NCBI GenBank assembly: GCA_031732875.1 | Contig: JAVMKL010000077.1 | Location: forward strand, 1 to 6,374 | DNA: 6,374 nucleotides | Reading direction: 5' to 3' | DNA from: JAVMKJ01 sp031732875 | GTDB lineage: Bacteria; Pseudomonadota; Gammaproteobacteria; Competibacterales; Competibacteraceae | Shown: piece by piece, positions 1 to 5,966 of the stretch | How the letters are laid out: every line of letters begins with the position of its first letter | How positions within the stretch are numbered: the stretch's first letter is position 1 | Made by a program: the position numbers and the translations under genes | Notes under the pieces: generated by a model | The model's database searches: none | Told to the model about the DNA's origin: nothing | The model's input: only the letters and a program-made list of their open reading frames with translations

Positions 1-337
1 TGCCGATCAGGCCGCCCATCGAGGTGCCGACCCAGTCGATCCGCTCGGCGTCGATTCGCGCCAGCAGCATCGCCATGTCGTTGACGTAGAGCGGATAGGT
101 GTAGTCGGATTTATCGTCCAGCCAGTCGCTCTGGCCGCGCCCGACCACATCCGGGCAGATCACCCGGTATTCCCGTTCCAGCGCGGCGGCGAGGAAATCG
201 AAGTCGCGGCCGGTACGGGTCAGTCCGTGGACGCAGATCAGCACCCTGGGATTGTCGGGCTCGCCCCATTCGGTGTAATGGACGCGGTGGAAGCCGTGGG
301 GACCGAGCGCGCGGTAGTAGCGGGATGTCATCGCCAT
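1..337 (-). CDS. alpha/beta hydrolase, N-terminal part (cut by left window edge)
   Basis: This is the first 112 codons of a serine hydrolase of the alpha/beta fold; the rest lies beyond the left edge. What is visible: the oxyanion-hole region reads ICVHGLTRTGRDFDFLAA (from about residue 34), followed by CPDVVGRGQSDWL (from about residue 61), and the nucleophile elbow G-T-S-M-G-G at residues 104-109 with Ser106 as the expected nucleophile. The acid and histidine of the triad are outside the window. I start at the ATG whose first base is 337 because GGGAG (348-352 on the minus strand) lies 10 bases upstream; the next ATG, two codons in, would be 16 bases away. The family includes esterases, lactonases and dehalogenase-like enzymes, so the substrate cannot be read from the sequence. 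The gene is divergent from a second alpha/beta hydrolase at 487; the two proteins are similar in fold but clearly different in sequence. Confidence 0.88.
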   Translation of the reverse strand, partial: MAMTSRYYRALGPHGFHRVHYTEWGEPDNPRVLICVHGLTRTGRDFDFLAAALEREYRVICPDVVGRGQSDWLDDKSDYTYPLYVNDMAMLLARIDAERIDWVGTSMGGLIG

Positions 338-360
338 GAAGATAGTGCTCCCTGGGGGTT

Positions 361-398
361 ATCTCCCTCCCCCCTTGCGGGGGAGGGCTGGGGTGGGA
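361..398. repeat. GC-rich palindrome resembling an interspersed REP-type repeat
   Basis: A perfect 9-base inverted repeat, CCCTCCCCC (365-373) and GGGGGAGGG (379-387), is separated by a five-base loop and followed by a GGGGTGGG tail. The layout, a pyrimidine-rich arm, a CTTGC loop, a purine-rich arm and then CTGGGGTGGG, matches from memory a class of short palindromes scattered between genes in many GC-rich Proteobacteria. That it is repeated in this genome is inference, since only one copy lies in the window. It sits 28 bases upstream of the start of the left hydrolase, so it would also fold in that gene's leader if transcription begins to its right. Confidence 0.6.
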
Positions 399-447
399 AA
401 TGAAAAATGCGCATCGCGGCATTATCGGGCAAGCGGGAGAGGGTGAC

Positions 448-453
448 TATAAT
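448..453 (+). promoter_or_regulatory. candidate sigma70 -10 box for the hydrolase-TPR pair
   Basis: A perfect TATAAT lies 33 bases before the ATG at 487, which would place the transcript start near 460 with a leader of about 27 bases. No good -35 box is visible at 16-18 bases spacing; the bases around 424-431 read ATCGGGCA. The call rests on the -10 box and its position alone. Confidence 0.4.
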
Positions 454-473
454 AGCTGTCATTCATCATTGAG

Positions 474-479
474 AAAGGG
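474..479 (+). promoter_or_regulatory. ribosome binding site that fixes the start at 487
   Basis: AAAGGG ends seven bases before the ATG at 487. The reading frame is open further upstream to an ATG at 400, but that extension would overlap the candidate -10 box, has no family similarity that I recognise and has no comparable ribosome binding site. Confidence 0.6.
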
Positions 480-486
480 TGTCGGC

Positions 487-1227
487 ATGGCCACCTTGCA
501 TTACACCGAAAGCGGCCGGGGCGAACCGCTGATCCTGCTGCACAGCGGTGGCATGAGCGGCGCGGAGTGGACGCCGCAGATCCCGCTGTTCGCCCGCCAC
601 TTCCGGGTGATCGTCCCCGACCATCTCGGCCATGGCCGCAGTCCGATGGTCGCCGACCGACTGACCGTCGCCGACATGGGCCGCGCGGTGCTGGAAGTGA
701 TGGACGAACTGGAATTGCCGGCGGCGCATCTGGTCGGTTCCTCGCTCGGCGGGGCGGTGGCGCTGTGGCTGACTCTTCATGATCCCAGGCGAGTCAGCAA
801 GCTGGTGCTATACCGGGTCGGTTACCGCAAGGACGAGGAAACCCATGCCGGCACCCGCGACATGGCCGATCCGGCCTACTGGCGCGGCGTCGGCATGCAC
901 AAGTGGCTGAGCGACATCCACCGGCCGCAGGGCGGACCGGATGCCTGGGAGGAGGTGATCGAGCGGGTGTCGGAGGCGCTGGAACCGGCCACCACCGATC
1001 ACGCGCACGATCTGGAGATTCTGGACCGCATCACTCAGCCGACCTTGATCGTGGTCGGCGACCGCGATCCGGTGGCGCCGCTCGATCAGATTCTGGAGAT
1101 GTTCGGGGCGATTCCCAACTGCGGGCTCTGGGTCATGCCTTACGCGACCCATGTCACCGCGTCCAATACCTGGCGCGCGGAATCGTTCGCGCTGGAAGTG
1201 ACGCGGTTTCTGCAGCGGCGGCAATAG
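487..1227 (+). CDS. alpha/beta hydrolase, complete
   Basis: A 246-residue soluble hydrolase of the alpha/beta fold with a full catalytic set. The oxyanion-hole segment is ILLHSGGMSG (residues 16-25). The strand and loop VIVPDHLGHGRS (41-52) are typical of the family. The nucleophile elbow is G-S-S-L-G-G (84-89) with Ser86. The acid is Asp194 in VVGDRDPVAP, and the histidine is His222 in YATHVTAS. A cap region of about 70 residues lies between Arg110 and Asp180. Length and motif spacing are normal for the family. The start is ATG at 487, supported by AAAGGG seven bases upstream. There is no signal peptide, so it is expected to be cytoplasmic. The TPR gene follows after 25 bases on the same strand, suggesting co-transcription. 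The substrate is unknown; homologues include esterases, enol-lactone hydrolases and C-C bond hydrolases, and sequence alone does not choose among them. Confidence 0.93.
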   Translation: MATLHYTESGRGEPLILLHSGGMSGAEWTPQIPLFARHFRVIVPDHLGHGRSPMVADRLTVADMGRAVLEVMDELELPAAHLVGSSLGGAVALWLTLHDPRRVSKLVLYRVGYRKDEETHAGTRDMADPAYWRGVGMHKWLSDIHRPQGGPDAWEEVIERVSEALEPATTDHAHDLEILDRITQPTLIVVGDRDPVAPLDQILEMFGAIPNCGLWVMPYATHVTASNTWRAESFALEVTRFLQRRQ

Positions 1228-1252
1228 AAAGAACGACGGGAGATGCGGAGCG

Positions 1253-1915
1253 ATGCGCAAAACGACACTGTACGGGCTGGGATTGAGCGTTGCGCTGAGT
1301 CTGGCCGCGCCGGTTGAAGCCGGCCAGTACGACGCGGTATTCGGCGATGTCCAGCGGATGCTCGGGCAAGCGGCTAAAAACGATGAAGTGGGTTTGACCG
1401 CGACCCGGCAACAACTGGAGGTTGTGCCCAGGCCGCCCCATCAGAACGTGAAGGAAGCCCGCGCCCTGAACCAGCAGGGACTGGACGCGCTGAAGCTGAA
1501 TAACTATCAGGCCGCTGCGACCGTGTTCCAGCAGGCCCAGCAGGCCGATCCCGCCGATGTCGAGGTGGCCGCCAATCTCGGTTACGCCAATCTGAAACTC
1601 GGCCAGCTCAAGCGTGCGGAACATCAACTGGTCTACGCCATCTCGCTGGCGCCAGGGCGGTCGTCGTCCTGGTTCAACCTCGGGCAGGTGTATGGAACGC
1701 TGGGCGATGTCGAGAAGGCGACCGGTGCGTTTGCCAACGCCTACCGCTTTTCCCAGAACCCGCCCAAGACTGCGGATTTCATGCGACAGGCCCTGACTGC
1801 GCCAGAGAATAACGAAACCACCCGCGCCGCGTTGAAGCGGGCGCTGGAGTTGTTCGGAGCCCCGCTGGCAGGCAGCGCCACAGCCCAACCATCGACGGGA
1901 ATCATTCTCCGTTAA
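1253..1915 (+). CDS. exported TPR-repeat protein
   Basis: A 220-residue protein that begins with a likely Sec signal peptide: basic start MRKTT, hydrophobic core LYGLGLSVALSLAAP, and a probable cleavage after Val-Glu-Ala at residue 23. The middle holds about three tetratricopeptide repeats. One covers residues 68-101 (ALNQQGLDALKLNNYQAAA, ending QADP), the next 102-135 (VAANLGYANLKLGQLKRAE, ending LAPG), and the third 137-170 (SWFNLGQVYGTLGDVEKAT). TPR domains bind other proteins, so a periplasmic scaffold or assembly role is plausible, but no catalytic domain is visible. The C-terminal 35 residues are low in recognisable features and end with a polar tail. The ATG at 1253 has GGGAG (1238-1242) ten bases upstream. 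It is probably co-transcribed with the upstream hydrolase. No specific partner can be named. Confidence 0.88.
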   Translation: MRKTTLYGLGLSVALSLAAPVEAGQYDAVFGDVQRMLGQAAKNDEVGLTATRQQLEVVPRPPHQNVKEARALNQQGLDALKLNNYQAAATVFQQAQQADPADVEVAANLGYANLKLGQLKRAEHQLVYAISLAPGRSSSWFNLGQVYGTLGDVEKATGAFANAYRFSQNPPKTADFMRQALTAPENNETTRAALKRALELFGAPLAGSATAQPSTGIILR

Positions 1916-1977
1916 TGTGGCTAGCAGAGGCAGCGGGCTGAGCCACGGTTTGCCCTCTTCGTCCCCGAGGGACGCGA
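1916..1977. terminator. two hairpins between convergent genes, possible terminators
   Basis: The gap between two converging genes contains two inverted repeats. The first pairs GTGGCT (1917-1922) with AGCCAC (1941-1946) and can be extended by AGC/GCT with one bulged base. The second pairs CGTCCC (1960-1965) with GGGACG (1969-1974) around a three-base loop. Neither is followed by a clear T-run on either strand; the best is GGTTTGCCCTCTT after the first hairpin. Position favours a terminator role, while the missing T-run weakens it. Confidence 0.4.
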
Positions 1978-2664
1978 TCAATACGTTTCGTCCAGAAACG
2001 AGCGGATGAAATGGGCCACCATCGCCTTGCCGCGGTAAATCCCGTAATGCCCCTCGCAGAGAATATCCGCTTCCAGCGCCAGCAACCGTTCCAGCGAGAC
2101 CCGGTAATCGGCCTGGTTCGAGTGCAGGCGAACGTCCAGCGGCCCGTGCACGTCCTGGCCGAACAACACGATTTGGCCTTCGGATTCGGTCAGATAGGCC
2201 ACCGAGCCCGGAGAGTGGCCGGGAATGTGCAGCGCGGTGATCGATCGTTCGCCCAGCGTCAGCGTCTCTCGGGCCCCGCTCGGCCGGCGATCCACGGGGC
2301 AGGGGCGCAGCTTGGCGCCATACCAACTGGCTGCCGTGACTTCATTGTCGCCACGTTCCAGGAAACCGGCATCCAGTTCGTGCGCGACCACCGGGCAGCC
2401 CAGCAACTCCCGCAGGCCGCGGGCGCCGCCCGTGTGGTCGTAGTGGCAGTGGGTGAGCAATAGATATTCGATTTGTCCGGGCCGCACGCCCAAGGTGGCC
2501 AGGTGTCCGAGCAGTTGCGTCTGACCGCGGCCGGTGCCGGCGTCCACCAGCGCCGCGTGGCCGTCGAAGTCGATCAGGTAGATGGCGGCATCTTCGGGGG
2601 CGGTCAGGCCTTGGCCGCCCACCTGGAAGATTTCGCGGGTGATGGTGATCGGTTGTGGTTTCAC
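1978..2664 (-). CDS. metallo-beta-lactamase-fold hydrolase (glyoxalase II type)
   Basis: A 228-residue hydrolase with the complete set of metal ligands of the metallo-beta-lactamase superfamily. The first motif is T-H-C-H-Y-D-H-T-G-G, giving His72, His74, Asp76 and His77. The third ligand is His150 in IPGHSPGS, the bridging aspartate is Asp171 in LFGQDVHG, and the last histidine is His206 in CEGHYG. This is the arrangement of two-metal enzymes that hydrolyse thioesters, lactones or phosphodiesters; the PGH-S-P-G-S form is common in glyoxalase II-like proteins. The start codon is GTG, with AAGGA (2672-2676) seven bases upstream. There is no signal peptide. It lies 48 bases downstream of nusB on the same strand, so it is probably the last gene of the rib-nusB transcript. 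The substrate is not readable from the sequence, and a link to flavin metabolism would be speculation. Confidence 0.9.
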   Translation of the reverse strand: MKPQPITITREIFQVGGQGLTAPEDAAIYLIDFDGHAALVDAGTGRGQTQLLGHLATLGVRPGQIEYLLLTHCHYDHTGGARGLRELLGCPVVAHELDAGFLERGDNEVTAASWYGAKLRPCPVDRRPSGARETLTLGERSITALHIPGHSPGSVAYLTESEGQIVLFGQDVHGPLDVRLHSNQADYRVSLERLLALEADILCEGHYGIYRGKAMVAHFIRSFLDETY

Positions 2665-2712
2665 GGTTCCGTCCTTACCGTTGCGTTGGCGCGAGGGTTT
2701 GAAGCGAGGGTC

Positions 2713-3174
2713 TCACCGTACTAAGGGTGGCACGGCGAACTCGACCGGCCGCGCGGCGCGGGCCAGCTTGTCGAGCACGCCGTTGACGAAGCGGTGTCCC
2801 TGTTCGGCGCCGAACACCTTGGCCAGTTCCACCGCCTCGTTGATCGCGATCCGGTAGGCGATGTCCGGACGCTGGATCAATTCGTAGCCACCGATGAGCA
2901 GGATGGCGCGCTCCACCGGGTCCACCTGTGCCAGGGGTCGGTCCAGAAACGGGTTCAGAGCGGCGTCGATCTCCGCCGCCCGCGCCGGAACCTGGTGAAC
3001 CAGTTCCTGGAAATAGGCGGGGTCGGCCTTGCTCAAATCCTGATCCGCGAGGAATTGCGCCGCGATCAGGGCCGGATCCTGGCCGGTCATCTGCCATTCG
3101 TAAAGCGCCTGCACGGCGCAACGCCGCGCCCAGCTTCGCTTTCCAGGCAGGTTTTTACGGACCGGACCACTCAC
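2713..3174 (-). CDS. nusB: transcription antitermination factor NusB
   Basis: NusB binds the boxA sequence of nascent ribosomal RNA together with NusE (ribosomal protein S10) and helps RNA polymerase read through terminators. The 153-residue product has the family hallmarks: a basic N-terminus with RSWARRCAVQALYEWQMTG (residues 13-31), the central VDPVERAILLIGGYEL (84-99), and the strongly conserved INEAVELAKVFG followed by FVNGVLDKLAR (111-139). It is slightly longer than the Escherichia coli protein (139 residues, from memory) through additions at both ends. The likely start is GTG, three bases after the ribH stop codon, with GGAAG (3183-3187) inside the end of ribH eight bases upstream. 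This tight junction suggests translational coupling with ribH, a usual arrangement in Proteobacteria. Confidence 0.97.
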   Translation of the reverse strand: MSGPVRKNLPGKRSWARRCAVQALYEWQMTGQDPALIAAQFLADQDLSKADPAYFQELVHQVPARAAEIDAALNPFLDRPLAQVDPVERAILLIGGYELIQRPDIAYRIAINEAVELAKVFGAEQGHRFVNGVLDKLARAARPVEFAVPPLVR

Positions 3175-3177
3175 GAC

Positions 3178-3657
3178 TCACGCTTCCAGCCGTTGCAGCA
3201 GGCTGACCATTTCCAGAACGGACATGGCTGCCTCGGCACCCTTGTTGCCGGCCTTGGTGCCGGCCCGTTCCACCGCCTGTTCGATGGTGTCCACGGTCAG
3301 CACGCCGAAACCGACCGGGATATCGTATTCCAGAGCCACGCTCGCCAGCCCCTTGACGCACTCGCCGGCGACGTATTCGAAATGCGGGGTGCCACCGCGG
3401 ATTACGGCGCCGAGGGCGACGATGCCTTCGTAGCGCTCGCTGGCGGCCAGTCGCTGGGCAGCCAGCGGGAGTTCGAAGGAACCGGGCGTCCAGATCAGAT
3501 CGATGCTGGCTTCGGGGACGCCGTGGCGGCACAAGGTATCCACCGCGCCGTCGATCAGACTCTGCACGATGAAGCTGTTGAACCGCGCCGCGACCAAGGC
3601 GAAGCGGGCGTTCTGCGGCGGAGTGAAATCGCCTTCGATGGTGGTGATCGGGTGCAT
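3178..3657 (-). CDS. ribH: 6,7-dimethyl-8-ribityllumazine synthase
   Basis: RibH condenses 5-amino-6-ribitylaminouracil with 3,4-dihydroxy-2-butanone 4-phosphate to give the lumazine precursor of riboflavin, and usually assembles into large icosahedral or pentameric shells. The 159-residue product shows ARFN (residues 24-27, with the substrate-stacking Phe26), the PGSFELP loop (58-64), GAVIRGGTPHFEYV (83-96) with the proton-transfer His92, and PVGFGVLT (114-121) followed by the phosphate-binding region around ERAGTKAGNKGAEAA (130-144). I start at the ATG whose first base is 3657, with GGAA (3663-3666) five bases upstream. The frame is open upstream to a TTG at 3711, but that would overlap ribBA and add 18 residues with no family match. 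It lies 34 bases after ribBA and 3 bases before nusB. Confidence 0.97.
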   Translation of the reverse strand: MHPITTIEGDFTPPQNARFALVAARFNSFIVQSLIDGAVDTLCRHGVPEASIDLIWTPGSFELPLAAQRLAASERYEGIVALGAVIRGGTPHFEYVAGECVKGLASVALEYDIPVGFGVLTVDTIEQAVERAGTKAGNKGAEAAMSVLEMVSLLQRLEA

Positions 3658-3691
3658 GGGAGTTCCGTAGGGATGGGATAAGGAATGATGT

Positions 3692-4795
3692 TCAGGAAAC
3701 GTATTCCACAACTTCCAGATTGAAGCCGGACAGACCGGTGAGGCGTTTCGGCGCGCCCAGCACCCGCATCCGTCGCACGCCGATGTCGAGCAGGATCTGA
3801 GCGCCGTTGCCGTAGGTGCGAAGCTCGGTAGACGCGTCGGTAGGGCGGGGCGTTTCGCTGGTGCCGAACTGGTAGCCGCGCATGCGCCGGATCAGTGCCG
3901 CCGGTTCTTCAAGGTGGCTCAGAAACACCAGCACGCCAGCCGGTTCCTCCGCCACCCGCCGCAGGGCATCGCGCAGGGGCCAACTATTTTCCGACAGGCG
4001 GATCGCCAGCAGGTCGCTCAGAAAATTCTGCACATGGACCCGGACCAGAACCGGTTGCTCGGGATCGATAACGCCCTTGACCAGGGCGAAATGCACCTGC
4101 CGGCTGATTGCATCCTGATAGGTCAAGACCCGGAATGGACCGAATTCGGTGGTCAAGGTGGTATCGGCGACCCGTTCGACGGTTTTTTCGTTCTGCATCC
4201 GGTAGCGGATCAGGGCGGCGATGGTGCTGATTTTCATGCCGTGCTGGGCGGCGAATGCTTCCAGATCGGGCCGGCGGGCCATCGTGCCGTCTTCGTTGAG
4301 GATTTCGATGAGCACCGCCGCCGGTTCCAAGCCGGCCAATCGTGCGAGATCGCAGCCGGCTTCGGTGTGCCCGGCACGAGTTAGCACGCCACCGGGTTGC
4401 GCCATCAGCGGAAAGATATGGCCGGGCTGGACCAGATCCTCGGGCCGGGCGTCGGGCCGGACAGCGGTGCGGATGGTATGGGCGCGGTCGTAGGCGGAAA
4501 TGCCGGTGGTAACGCCTTGCGCTGCTTCGATGGAAACCGTGAAGTTGGTGGAGTAGGGCGATGAGTTGTCCTGCACCATCAGGGGTAGGCGCAGTTGCTG
4601 GCAGCGTTCGCGCGTCAGCGGCAGACAGATCAGGCCGCGCCCGTAGCGGGCCATGAAATTGATATCTTCCGGGCGCACCAGCGAGGCGGCTATCAACAGG
4701 TCGCCTTCGTTTTCCCGGTCCTCGTCGTCCATGACGATGACCATCTTACCTTGCCGAAAATCAGCGAGGATTTCGTCGATGCTGTTGAGTGCCAT
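3692..4795 (-). CDS. ribBA: 3,4-dihydroxy-2-butanone 4-phosphate synthase with degenerate GTP cyclohydrolase II domain
   Basis: The N-terminal half (residues 1-200) is RibB, which converts ribulose 5-phosphate to 3,4-dihydroxy-2-butanone 4-phosphate and formate. It has the acidic metal-binding loop DDEDRENEGD (23-32) and the RAGHTEA motif (140-146). The C-terminal half (about 207-367) aligns with GTP cyclohydrolase II, sharing HFALVKG (236-242), VLVRVH (249-254), YGNGAQILLDIGVRR (328-342) and GLSGFNLEVVEYV (354-366). Where active enzymes have three zinc-binding cysteines just after the VRVH strand, this protein reads VQNFLSDLLAIRLSE, and residues 200-367 contain no cysteine at all. The GTP cyclohydrolase II activity is therefore probably absent, as in the proteobacterial variant sometimes called RibBX. 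The ATG at 4795 is two bases after the ribE stop, with GGAAA (4801-4805) five bases upstream, so translation is likely coupled. The frame is open far upstream over ribE, but that is antisense-free overlap without family support. Confidence 0.96.
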   Translation of the reverse strand: MALNSIDEILADFRQGKMVIVMDDEDRENEGDLLIAASLVRPEDINFMARYGRGLICLPLTRERCQQLRLPLMVQDNSSPYSTNFTVSIEAAQGVTTGISAYDRAHTIRTAVRPDARPEDLVQPGHIFPLMAQPGGVLTRAGHTEAGCDLARLAGLEPAAVLIEILNEDGTMARRPDLEAFAAQHGMKISTIAALIRYRMQNEKTVERVADTTLTTEFGPFRVLTYQDAISRQVHFALVKGVIDPEQPVLVRVHVQNFLSDLLAIRLSENSWPLRDALRRVAEEPAGVLVFLSHLEEPAALIRRMRGYQFGTSETPRPTDASTELRTYGNGAQILLDIGVRRMRVLGAPKRLTGLSGFNLEVVEYVS

Positions 4796-4797
4796 GG

Positions 4798-5454
4798 CTA
4801 TTTCCAGAACCCGTGTTCGCGCAGCAGCGCTTCGGTGAGCCCGCCGCCGGGCTGGGCGGCGCGGTCGCCCAGCAGCAGCCGCTCCAGATAGCGGGCGATC
4901 AGGTCCACTTCCAGATTGACCCGCCGGCCGACCTTGCAGTCGACCAGGGTGGTTTCGGCCAGGGTGTGCGGGACGATGTTGAGTTCGAAGGCGGCGCCAT
5001 CCACGCGGTTGACGGTCAGGCTGACTCCGTCCACGCAGATGGAGCCTTTCTCGGCGATGTAGCGGGCCAGCGCGTCCGGGGCCTGGATGCGCAGCCGCCA
5101 GGAACGGCCGTCCGGTCGCCATTCGGCGACGGTACCGATGTCGTCCACATGGCCGCTGACCAGGTGGCCGCCGAGGCGGGTAGTTGGGGTCAATGCCTTC
5201 TCCAGGTTGACTTTCATGCCGGGCGCGGCGTCGCCGAGGATGGTGCGTTCCAGTGTTTCGCGCGAAGCGTCGGCCCAGAAACCGTCGCCGGGCAGTTCGA
5301 CGGCGGTCAGGCAGACGCCGCTGACGGCGATGCTGTCGCCCAGTTGCACGTCGCTCAGGTTCAGCTTGCCCGTGGCGATGCGCAGGCGAACATCGCCGCC
5401 GCGCGGTTGGAGGGCGGTAATGGTTCCGATCGCGGTGATGATGCCGGTGAACAT
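4798..5454 (-). CDS. ribE: riboflavin synthase (alpha subunit type)
   Basis: Riboflavin synthase dismutates two molecules of 6,7-dimethyl-8-ribityllumazine into riboflavin and the aminopyrimidine precursor. The 218-residue product is of normal length and starts with the invariant MFTGI. It contains the two lumazine-binding repeats: GDSIAVSGVCLT (39-50) in the first, GGHLVSGHVD (95-104) between them, and KGSICVDGVSLTV (136-148) in the second, then the trimerisation helix region DLIARYLERLL (184-194). The symbol ribC is used for the same gene in some species. No strong ribosome binding site precedes the ATG; the 15 bases before it can fold into a small hairpin (5455-5468). The gene normally follows ribD directly, but here an AT-rich island with another gene stands between them. 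Transcription is expected to come from a promoter upstream of ribD, outside the window, or from within the island. Confidence 0.97.
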   Translation of the reverse strand: MFTGIITAIGTITALQPRGGDVRLRIATGKLNLSDVQLGDSIAVSGVCLTAVELPGDGFWADASRETLERTILGDAAPGMKVNLEKALTPTTRLGGHLVSGHVDDIGTVAEWRPDGRSWRLRIQAPDALARYIAEKGSICVDGVSLTVNRVDGAAFELNIVPHTLAETTLVDCKVGRRVNLEVDLIARYLERLLLGDRAAQPGGGLTEALLREHGFWK

Positions 5455-5468
5455 GGTAGGGTTCTACC
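5455..5468 (-). promoter_or_regulatory. small inverted repeat directly before the ribE start codon
   Basis: GGTAG (5455-5459) pairs with CTACC (5464-5468) around four bases, immediately before the ribE ATG. In the mRNA this would be a five-pair hairpin covering the region where a ribosome binding site should be. No GGAG-like site is visible otherwise. The stem is short, so a regulatory role is only a possibility. Confidence 0.25.
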
Positions 5469-5503
5469 CAGATAGGGAAATAAGAGTCGAAAGCCCAACG
5501 TGA

Positions 5504-5529
5504 TTATTTGGCAAAGTTATTTGGCTAAG
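5504..5529. repeat. two tandem copies of a 13-base unit
   Basis: TTATTTGGCAAAG (5504-5516) is followed without a gap by TTATTTGGCTAAG (5517-5529), with 12 of 13 bases identical. GCAAAG (5511-5516) can also pair with CTTTGC (5530-5535), giving a weak hairpin just after the stop of the zinc-ribbon gene. It has no T-run on that strand, so I do not call it a terminator. Confidence 0.7.
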
Positions 5530-5544
5530 CTTTGCAAATTTTAG

Positions 5545-5913
5545 TCAATCAGGTGGTAGGGAATTTAGGTGTTTTTTAGATAATTTAATATAAGGCTTAA
5601 TCAAAATAAAAAAGCCTATTAACACAGAAGTCATCCCTGAAAATATTCCCATCGGAGAATTTGATATTATACTTATCATAAATATGGCAATTCCAATAAT
5701 GAAAAAATAGCCTGCTAAATTTTGTGAATATTCTATCATTTTTAATTTGGCTTTAGAGATCAGAAAACCACAGTATGGACAGATATTTTCTTTATCAAAA
5801 ATCGTTTCTTTACATTCGGGACATTTTGATATTCCCAAATTACAAATTGTGCAGGTATCTGTAGAAACTATCTGACCACATACAGGACATCTTGAGTCGA
5901 ATATAAAATCCAT
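5545..5913 (-). CDS. small membrane protein with two N-terminal zinc ribbons
   Basis: I do not recognise a named family. The 122-residue product has eight cysteines in four CxxC pairs: C9-P-V-C12-G, C21-T-I-C24, C31-P-E-C34 and C45-P-Y-C48-G. This is the spacing of a double zinc ribbon. Two hydrophobic segments follow, at about 67-84 (LAGYFFIIGIAIFMISII) and 88-106 (PMGIFSGMTSVLIGFFILI), separated by a short turn. Lysines before the first and after the second segment suggest that both ends are cytoplasmic. I choose the ATG at 5913 because a candidate promoter (5986-6015) would start transcripts near 5979. The frame is open to a TTG at 6015, which would add 34 residues of no recognised type and overlap the -35 box. 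The ribosome binding site is weak (AGAAG, about eight bases upstream). Codon use is AT-rich and foreign to the neighbours. Bacterial proteins of this layout are mostly uncharacterised, so the function is unknown. Confidence 0.75.
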   Translation of the reverse strand: MDFIFDSRCPVCGQIVSTDTCTICNLGISKCPECKETIFDKENICPYCGFLISKAKLKMIEYSQNLAGYFFIIGIAIFMISIISNSPMGIFSGMTSVLIGFFILIKPYIKLSKKHLNSLPPD

Positions 5914-5966
5914 GTTATTATCTTCTTGCGGTCTTTGGTAGCTTCCAGATGAGTGAAGCTTCTCTT

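Noticed and set aside
400..486. N-terminal extension of the plus-strand hydrolase from an ATG at 400
   Set aside because: It would overlap the candidate -10 box, lacks a good ribosome binding site and adds sequence unlike the family, while the ATG at 487 has AAAGGG at seven bases.
1154..2326. Long open frame on the minus strand across the TPR gene and part of the metallo-hydrolase
   Set aside because: It is antisense to a well-supported exported TPR gene and out of frame with the metallo-hydrolase, and its translation resembles no family; GC-rich DNA often leaves such open frames.
2794..3681. Long plus-strand open frame opposite nusB and ribH
   Set aside because: It is antisense to two highly conserved genes and shows no recognisable domain.
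4796..5122. Extension of ribBA upstream over ribE
   Set aside because: The extra residues are a shifted reading of ribE with low-complexity Arg/Pro/Gly content, whereas ATG 4795 begins the conserved RibB sequence and has a ribosome binding site.
5511..5535. Rho-independent terminator after the zinc-ribbon gene
   Set aside because: The stem is only six pairs with a 13-base loop and no T-run, and termination here would cut off ribE and the genes after it.
5455..5544. FMN riboswitch before ribE
   Set aside because: The stretch is too short, and none of the conserved GC-rich blocks of the FMN element is visible.
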